From positions 1 through 10,037 of the forward strand of contig JAUXNZ010000081.1 in NCBI GenBank assembly GCA_030682595.1: a stretch of 10,037 nt of DNA. Reading direction: 5' to 3'. A model generated the notes under the pieces. The model had not been told where the DNA came from. It saw nothing but the letters and a program-made list of their open reading frames with translations, and ran no database searches. Every line of letters begins with the position of its first letter. Within the stretch, counting starts at the first letter, position 1. A program made the position numbers and the translations under genes. Of this stretch, positions 5,541 through 10,037 are shown piece after piece. Origin of the DNA: Rhodocyclaceae bacterium (GTDB lineage: Bacteria; Pseudomonadota; Gammaproteobacteria; Burkholderiales; Rhodocyclaceae).

Positions 5541-6949
5541 GGCTGGTTTTCCCTTGCGGCATACAGTTCGCGAAAGGTTTTGCCCTCCGGCGCGGGAAAG
5601 TCGCGACCCAGGGTCCATTCCGGCGCGACGCTCAACACAGCGATACGATCACGGTCGCCGGCCAGCCACTTGAGGTAGCGCACCCCCAGCCAGGAACCCA
5701 GCGCATACAGCGGCGGGCTGACCGCCACCCTGGCCCAGATTTTCAGGGCGAAGCGCTCGAACCAGGGCCGCAGATGTTTTTCGACCTGTTTTTCGCGCAG
5801 TTTGCGCAACAATTCAGGCAGCGGGATCATCACCGGACAGACCACGCCACACTGGTTACATAGTGTGGCGGCTTGCGGCAGGTCGATGGCGTTTTCCAGT
5901 CCGGTATACAGCGGGGTGAGCACCGAACCCATCGGGCCGGGATAAACCCAGCCATAGGCGTGGCCGCCGATAGTTTGATAAACCGGGCAGTGGTTCATGC
6001 AGGCGCCGCAGCGAATGCAGCGCAGCATGTCCTGGAATTCGGTTCCCACGACATCGGCGCGGCCGTTATCGACGAGGATGAAGTAAAGATGTTCCGGGCC
6101 ATCAAGCTCTGCAGGCGTCTTCACGCCAGTGAGCACTGACACATAGTTGGAGATCGACTGGCCGGTGGCCGAGCGCGGCAACAGGCGCAGCAAGAGCGTC
6201 AGGTCTTCGAGCGTCGGCACCACCTTCTCGATACCGGTGATGACCACATGGACGCGCGGCAGGGTGGTCACCATGCGGCCGTTGCCCTCGTTGGTGACGA
6301 GCGCCACCGATCCGGTTTCGGCGACGAGAAAGTTGCCGCCTGAGATGCCCATGTCGGCGGTGAGAAAGTGCTCGCGCAGCACTTCGCGGGCCTCGCGCGT
6401 CAGGGCCGGAATCTCGGTCTTGCGTGGTGTTTTGTGCACCTGATGGAACAGATCCGCGACTTCATCGAGACTTTTGTGCACCACCGGCGCGATGATGTGC
6501 GATGGCGGCTCGTTGTCGTTGATCTGCAGGATGTATTCGCCGAGATCGGTTTCGATCGGCCGGATGCCGGCTGCCGTGAGCGCCATATTGAGGTTGGCTT
6601 CTTCGGAGAGCATCGACTTCGACTTGGCGGCTTTCTGCACGCCATGGCGTTGCCCGATTTCGGCGACATGGCGACAAATCTCGTCGCCGTCCTTCGCCCA
6701 CAGAACGGTGGCGCCGCGCGCCGTCGCGCTTTCTTCAAATTTTTCGAGCCAGAGATCGAGGTTTTCCAGCACCCGGTTGCGGATGTTTTTGGCCGCCTCG
6801 CGGGAGCCCTCGAAGTCGTCGATTTCCTTGATGGCAATGGCGCGCTTGTCGACAAACTTGCCCTTGGCGGTCTTGAGGTTGGCTTGCAGCACCGGGTTGG
6901 CCAGCGATCCGGCGGCATTGGCCTTGAAGTGGCGGGAGCGGCTTTCCAT
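5537..6949 (-). CDS. lutB: Lactate utilisation iron-sulfur protein LutB (LldF)
   Basis: This 470-residue subunit of the LutABC lactate oxidation complex carries electrons through iron-sulfur centres. Residues of about 60-300 form the LUD domain, with GISGGNFLVAETGSVALVTN at 201-220 and a conserved LPRVHVVITGIEK near 230. A first cluster motif, CIRCGACMNHCP (C311, C314, C317, C321), is followed by the family's VYPGPMG (335-341). A second motif, CNQCGVVCP (C364, C367, C371), follows, and C321 and C371 are each followed by the usual proline. A C-terminal tail rich in aromatic and basic residues closes the protein. Length fits the family. ATG at 6949 lies 4 bp after the lutA stop, with no clear Shine-Dalgarno, which suggests coupling to lutA. 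The stop overlaps the lutC start. Confidence 0.93.
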   Translation of the reverse strand: MESRSRHFKANAAGSLANPVLQANLKTAKGKFVDKRAIAIKEIDDFEGSREAAKNIRNRVLENLDLWLEKFEESATARGATVLWAKDGDEICRHVAEIGQRHGVQKAAKSKSMLSEEANLNMALTAAGIRPIETDLGEYILQINDNEPPSHIIAPVVHKSLDEVADLFHQVHKTPRKTEIPALTREAREVLREHFLTADMGISGGNFLVAETGSVALVTNEGNGRMVTTLPRVHVVITGIEKVVPTLEDLTLLLRLLPRSATGQSISNYVSVLTGVKTPAELDGPEHLYFILVDNGRADVVGTEFQDMLRCIRCGACMNHCPVYQTIGGHAYGWVYPGPMGSVLTPLYTGLENAIDLPQAATLCNQCGVVCPVMIPLPELLRKLREKQVEKHLRPWFERFALKIWARVAVSPPLYALGSWLGVRYLKWLAGDRDRIAVLSVAPEWTLGRDFPAPEGKTFRELYAARENQP

Positions 6950-6953
6950 GGCT

Positions 6954-7679
6954 TTAGTTTTTGGCCGTCAGCACTTCGGCGATATGCCTGACCTGCGTCG
7001 TTTCGTCACCCAGGCGGCGCAGCTTGCCCTCGATGTTGAGCAGACAGCCGAGGTCGCCGCCGACGATGGTTTGCGCACCGGTAGCACAGGCATTGCCGCA
7101 CTTCTTTGCGGCAATTGCCGCGGAAATCTCGCCAAACTTGACCGAGAAGGTGCCGCCGAAACCGCAGCATTCCTCAGCCGCATCCATTTCTTTCAGTTCG
7201 ACACCCGGCAGTTTGGCCAGCAGGTCGCGCGGCTGTTCCTTGATGCCCATGCTGCGCAAACCGGTACAAGAGTCGTGATAGGTGACGCTACCGGAGAAGT
7301 TGCCGGGCAAAGTCCCGATGCGGGCGACATTCACCAGAAAATCGGTAAGTTCGTAGACCCGGCCGGCCAGTTCCACGGCGCGCGCATGCCATTCCGGCTC
7401 GTCGGCCAGAATGACCGGATATTCGTTGCGGATCTGGTCGGCGCAGGATCCGGACGGCACGACGACATATGCGCTGCCGACGAACTCGTCGATGACTTTT
7501 TTCGCCAGCGCCGCCGCCGCGGCACGGTCGCCACTGTTCCAGGCGGGCTGACCGCAACAGGTCTGGCCGGCCGGGACGATCACATTGCAGCCGGCGGCTT
7601 CCAGCAGTTCGATGGTGGCAAAACCGATGCGCGGACGCATCAGATCGACCAGGCAGGTCACAAATAGGGCAACACGCAT
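6954..7679 (-). CDS. lutA: Lactate utilisation protein LutA (LldE), two CCG domains
   Basis: This 241-residue protein is the first gene of the lactate oxidation operon. It has two cysteine-rich CCG domains of the heterodisulfide-reductase/GlpC type. The first has C9 (VTCLVD), CCGQPAWNSG at 41-50 and GSC79; the second has DSC138, CCGFGG at 171-176 and GDLGC212. These are the usual ligand positions. I chose ATG at 7679 (MRVALFVTCLVD). The same frame is open to 7877, which would add 66 residues, but that extension is Pro/Lys-rich, unlike the family, and is made of repeat DNA plus the 3' end of the pbpG gene. GGAG lies 11 nt and AAGGA 16 nt before the start, a modest ribosome site. No lactate permease or regulator gene is in the window. 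Confidence 0.92.
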   Translation of the reverse strand: MRVALFVTCLVDLMRPRIGFATIELLEAAGCNVIVPAGQTCCGQPAWNSGDRAAAAALAKKVIDEFVGSAYVVVPSGSCADQIRNEYPVILADEPEWHARAVELAGRVYELTDFLVNVARIGTLPGNFSGSVTYHDSCTGLRSMGIKEQPRDLLAKLPGVELKEMDAAEECCGFGGTFSVKFGEISAAIAAKKCGNACATGAQTIVGGDLGCLLNIEGKLRRLGDETTQVRHIAEVLTAKN

Positions 7680-7736
7680 ATTGCGGCAGTCTCCATCCTT
7701 GTCGTGGGTTATGTCGGCGGCTTGCTTTGCGCCTGC

Positions 7737-7765
7737 CCAAAAGATCGGCGTTGGCGGATTTTTTG
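7737..7765 (+). repeat. Dispersed repeat, diverged copy D1
   Basis: CCAAAAGATCGGCGTTGGCGG matches the first part of D2 with an inserted A and a C-to-T change. It is followed by a T-run and GGC. It lies in the same orientation as D2, about 43 bp away, so the pair forms a tandem. Confidence 0.45.
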
Positions 7766-7779
7766 GCTTCCTGCCATCG

Positions 7780-7808
7780 CCAAAAGTCGGCGCTGGCGGG
7801 ACGGCGGC
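7780..7808 (+). repeat. Dispersed 26-bp repeat, copy D2 (intergenic)
   Basis: The core at 7783-7808 matches copy B at 24 of 26 positions, and the match includes the three bases CCA before the core. Unlike the others it is non-coding, sitting immediately after the pbpG stop codon and upstream of lutA. Its presence here and inside the MFS gene shows that the repeat is not simply a conserved protein motif. Confidence 0.65.
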
Positions 7809-7809
7809 A

Positions 7810-8826
7810 TCAGCCCCTGAATGTACCCTGGGCGCTGGCCAGACTTTCCATCCAGCGCTTGATGCGGTTGGCGTCACCGACGCGGGTGAGCTTGCCCCAG
7901 GAATCGAGCAGCACGATGATGGTCGGCTTGTTGTTGAGCCAGGTCAGCATGACCAGGCATTTGCCCGCCTCGCTGATGTAACCGGTCTTCGACAGGCCGA
8001 TGTGCCATCCCTCGTTCTTCACCAGCGCATTGGTGTTGCGGAAAGTCTGCGGACGCCCTTTCACCGCCACCTGATGTTCTTCCATGGTGGAAAACTCACG
8101 GATCAGCGGGTATTGATGGGCGGCATCGACCATCTTGACGAGGTCGTGCGCGCTGGCAACATTCGCGGCCGTCAATCCGGTCGGATCGGCAAAGCGGGTG
8201 TCGGTGAGGCCAAGCGCTCGCGCCTTGTGGTTCATGGCGGCGACAAAGGCCTCGCGCCCGCCCGGGTAGTGGCGCGACAGGGCCGACGAAGCGCGGTTTT
8301 CAGAGGACATCAGGGCCAGCCGCAGCATCTCCTCGCGCGTCAGTTGGGTGCCGACCGTCAGCCGTGAATGCGTACCTTTCAGAAGGTCGATATCATCCTT
8401 GCCGATCGTCAGGATTTCGGCCAGATTTGGCTCTGCATCCAGCGCCACCATCGCCGTCATCAACTTGGTGATCGAAGCGATCGGCACGACGGCATTGCCA
8501 TTCTTTTCATAAAGAATTTCGCCGCTGGCCTGGTCGATCACGACTGCAACCGCGGAGCCGAGTTTCGGCATCACGCCGTCCTCTTGCTCAGCGACAGCCG
8601 CCGTGGTCCTGACCGGGGCGGGCTTGGCTTTTTTGGCGACGACCGGCTTGGCGGACTTCTTGCTGGCGACTGGCTTGGCGGCTTTCTTGCTGGCAACCGG
8701 CTTGGCGGCTTTTTTGCTGGCGACCGGTTTCTTTTCCGGGGTAGCGGCAGATGCGAAATTCACCGCGCCCACGGCGAGACTCGCCATTACAAGTAACGCC
8801 AGCAAACTCTTGGGTGTCGATTTCAT
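7810..8826 (-). CDS. pbpG: D-alanyl-D-alanine endopeptidase, PBP7/PbpG type (peptidase S11), with a Lys/Ala/Pro repeat linker
   Basis: This 338-residue periplasmic enzyme cleaves D-Ala-containing cross-links in peptidoglycan. All three penicillin-binding motifs are present: SITK at 118-121 (nucleophile S118), SEN at 175-177 and KTG at 280-282. I chose ATG at 8826 because it begins a good signal peptide (MKSTPKSLLALLVMASLAVG, cleavage near 28). A GTG at 8886 would add 20 polar residues before it. No clear Shine-Dalgarno precedes either start. Residues of about 32-70 are a lysine-rich linker containing three units like KPVASKKAA, longer than in E. coli PBP7 (about 310 residues). The linker could reach or bind the wall or negatively charged polymers (inference). 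It is a single gene, between maeB and lutA on the same strand. Confidence 0.9.
   Translation of the reverse strand: MKSTPKSLLALLVMASLAVGAVNFASAATPEKKPVASKKAAKPVASKKAAKPVASKKSAKPVVAKKAKPAPVRTTAAVAEQEDGVMPKLGSAVAVVIDQASGEILYEKNGNAVVPIASITKLMTAMVALDAEPNLAEILTIGKDDIDLLKGTHSRLTVGTQLTREEMLRLALMSSENRASSALSRHYPGGREAFVAAMNHKARALGLTDTRFADPTGLTAANVASAHDLVKMVDAAHQYPLIREFSTMEEHQVAVKGRPQTFRNTNALVKNEGWHIGLSKTGYISEAGKCLVMLTWLNNKPTIIVLLDSWGKLTRVGDANRIKRWMESLASAQGTFRG
8645..8725 (-). repeat. Three tandem 27-bp repeats inside pbpG
   Basis: Three units (8645-8671, 8672-8698, 8699-8725) differ by only a few bases. Each encodes nine residues of the Lys/Ala/Pro linker. A degenerate partial unit continues at about 8621-8644. 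Because the unit is a multiple of three, gain or loss of copies keeps the frame. Confidence 0.8.
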
Positions 8827-8988
8827 GGGCAAGGGGCTAAAGCCAATAAATTCTCGGGCGCCAATCTGCCAGCGCAGCGAGATCACCTAAAACATTAAAT
8901 CCAATTGGATGCATAACGGATTTAACCCATTTGAATTAAGTAATTGCACGCATATCCTACACCAATCTCTCACGTTTTCACATTTTTT
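8827..8988. promoter_or_regulatory. AT-rich maeB-pbpG gap with nested inverted repeats; presumed pbpG promoter region
   Basis: This 162-bp gap is markedly AT-rich between 8885 and 8990. It contains TTAAATCC at 8895-8902 and GGATTTAA at 8918-8925, a perfect 8-bp inverted repeat. Inside it a perfect 12-bp palindrome, ATCCAATTGGAT, lies at 8899-8910. This could be an operator near the pbpG promoter. No standard -35/-10 pair stands out. No terminator with hairpin and U-run is visible after the maeB stop. Confidence 0.4.
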
Positions 8989-10037
8989 TCAGCCAACCGC
9001 GCTCGCATGACCATGCGCCACCTCAACCGACAGCAGCGCGGTCATATTGACGATACGCCGCACGGTGGCGGTCGGGGTCAGGATGTGCACCGGACGCGCC
9101 GCCCCCAGCAGCAGCGGACCGACGGTCAGGCCATCGCCGGCTGCGGTTTTCAGGAGATTGAAGGCGATATTGGCGGCATCGAGCGTCGGCATGATGAGCA
9201 GGTTGGCCGGACCGGACAGGTTGGCGCGAGGAAAGACCTGGCGGCGGATGTCGGGGTCGAGCGCGGCATCGCCGTGCATTTCGCCATCGACTTCGAGTTC
9301 GGGCGCCTGCGCGCGCAGCAAGGCCAGCGCGGCGCGCATCTTTTGCGCCGTCGGCGTGTCTTCGGTGCCAAAACTCGAATGGGACAGCAGCGCCACCTTG
9401 GGGACAATGCCGAAACGCCGCACTTCCTCGGCCGCCAACTGGGTCATCTCGGCGATCTGGGCGGCGGTCGGATCATAGTTGACATAGGTGTCGCCGATGA
9501 ACAGGGTGCGATTCGGCAGAATCAGCATGTTCATTGCGTAGAAATTGTCAATGCCGGGGCGCCGCCCAATGGCATCGGCAATGTAGGGCAGGTGCAGCGA
9601 ATGCTTGCCGAAAGTGCCGCAAAGCATGGCATCGGCGTAATTGTGGCGCACCAGCATGGCGCCGATCAGCGTGGTGCGACGGCGCATCTCGCGCTTGGCG
9701 TACTCGGCGCCGATACCCTTGCGACAGGTTAACTCATAATAATCCTGCCAGAGCTCCTTGTAGCGCGGGTCGGAATCGGGATTGATCAGTTCGAAGTGTT
9801 CGCCGGCACGAATGCGCAGGCCCTGACGGGCGATATGCATGTCGACGACTTCCGGCCGGCCGATCAGGATCGGCTTGGCCAACCCCTCATCGACGACGAC
9901 CTGTGCGGCGCGCAGCATGCGCTCGTCCTCACCCTCGCAAAACACGATGCGCGCCGGCTGCAATTTGGCCGCGGTAAACACCGGCTTCATGACAAAGCCG
10001 GAGTGGTAGACGAACTCGTTGAGCTGCTGGCGATACG
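8989..10037 (-). CDS. maeB: NADP-dependent malic enzyme, C-terminal half with phosphotransacetylase-like domain; N-terminus beyond the window edge
   Basis: The minus-strand frame is open to the right edge, giving about 349 residues. An internal ATG at 9990 (MKPVFTAAK) is not the start. The residues before it, YRQQLNEFVYHSGFV, are the linker typical of MaeB, joining the malic-enzyme core to a phosphotransacetylase (PTA)-like domain. The visible domain has ARIVFCEGEDERMLRAAQVV, a GTFGKHSLHLPYIADAIG stretch and the terminal half of the PTA fold (NLLIMPTLDAANIAFNLLK, then GPLLLGAARPVHILTPTATV). In E. coli MaeB this domain has no PTA activity but takes part in acetyl-CoA control and assembly. The enzyme decarboxylates malate to pyruvate and makes NADPH. 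A stand-alone phosphotransacetylase is less likely because of the linker. The catalytic malic-enzyme core lies outside the window. Confidence 0.9.
   Translation of the reverse strand, partial: YRQQLNEFVYHSGFVMKPVFTAAKLQPARIVFCEGEDERMLRAAQVVVDEGLAKPILIGRPEVVDMHIARQGLRIRAGEHFELINPDSDPRYKELWQDYYELTCRKGIGAEYAKREMRRRTTLIGAMLVRHNYADAMLCGTFGKHSLHLPYIADAIGRRPGIDNFYAMNMLILPNRTLFIGDTYVNYDPTAAQIAEMTQLAAEEVRRFGIVPKVALLSHSSFGTEDTPTAQKMRAALALLRAQAPELEVDGEMHGDAALDPDIRRQVFPRANLSGPANLLIMPTLDAANIAFNLLKTAAGDGLTVGPLLLGAARPVHILTPTATVRRIVNMTALLSVEVAHGHASAVG

Larger units (their letters stand above)
7680..7809. promoter_or_regulatory. pbpG-lutA gap holding two repeat copies; presumed leader of the lut operon
   Basis: This 130-bp gap should contain the lut operon promoter unless transcription comes from pbpG. 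More than half is occupied by two direct copies of the dispersed repeat (about 7737-7765 and 7780-7808). I see no convincing -35/-10 pair, no regulator palindrome and no intrinsic terminator with a U-run. The pbpG stop directly abuts the repeat. Confidence 0.3.

Noticed and set aside
5541..5618. N-terminal extension of LutC to 5618
   Set aside because: It lies inside the lutB coding region. ATG at 5540 has a ribosome site, overlaps the lutB stop and fits the family N-terminus.
7737..7808. CRISPR-like array of the two adjacent repeats
   Set aside because: There are only two diverged copies with a short gap, no regular spacers and no cas genes, and further copies lie dispersed in genes.
7680..7877. 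N-terminal extension of LutA (66 residues)
   Set aside because: The extension is repeat-derived, unlike the family, and overlaps the pbpG 3' end. ATG at 7679 begins the conserved MRVALFVTCLVD and has a modest ribosome site.
8827..8886. GTG start at 8886 for pbpG
   Set aside because: It would place 20 polar residues before a clear signal peptide that begins at 8826.
8603..8890. Plus-strand frame rich in Leu/Ala/Thr/Gly repeats opposite pbpG
   Set aside because: It is the complement of the Lys/Ala linker minisatellite of pbpG. Its repetitive look comes from that.
8989..9990. Stand-alone phosphate acetyltransferase starting at ATG 9990
   Set aside because: The frame continues to the right edge, and the residues before this Met are the malic-enzyme linker (RQQLNEFVYHSG). 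The domain therefore belongs to MaeB.

Overview
The window looks like ordinary chromosomal DNA of a GC-rich betaproteobacterium. The Rhodocyclales are the best guess, inferred from protein character and gene content (LutABC, MaeB with its C-terminal domain, a short CbiX, a Kef-type antiporter); no rRNA or other marker is present to prove it. I saw no tRNA, rRNA, CRISPR array, transposase, integrase or phage gene.

Layout. Minus-strand group 1 (1-2659): an MFS transporter gene overlaps a short CbiX-type chelatase gene by 4 bp, and 40 bp further on begins the periplasmic adaptor of an efflux system, which runs off the left edge. Plus strand (2709-4421): one KefB/KefC-like cation:proton antiporter with a C-terminal NAD-binding domain. 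It is divergent from the MFS gene and stops exactly where the next, convergent gene stops. Minus-strand group 2 (4422-7679): lutA, lutB and lutC (lldEFG), the iron-sulfur lactate oxidation operon, followed by a 125-residue protein I do not recognise but which has the best ribosome binding site in the window. Then (minus) a D-alanyl-D-alanine endopeptidase of the PBP7/PbpG type with a Lys/Ala/Pro repeat linker. Finally (minus) comes the C-terminal half of an NADP-type malic enzyme with its phosphotransacetylase-like domain, open at the right edge.

How the genes fit together. LutABC would turn L-lactate into pyruvate, and MaeB links malate to pyruvate, so the right half leans towards C3/C4 acid metabolism. 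They are separated by the cell-wall gene and need not be co-regulated. The left half is transport and envelope function plus one tetrapyrrole chelatase.

The least expected signal is a short dispersed repeat with a 26-bp core. Two copies match at 25 of 26 positions (185-210 and 2031-2056), a third matches the second at 24 of 26 (7783-7808), and there are two weaker copies (5387-5401 and about 7737-7765). It occurs on both strands, inside three genes and in one intergenic gap. In the MFS gene it is the edge of an in-frame insertion of about 37 codons that carries perfect hairpins. This resembles a REP-like or palindromic element that can be read through by ribosomes. I found no convincing new multi-gene system.
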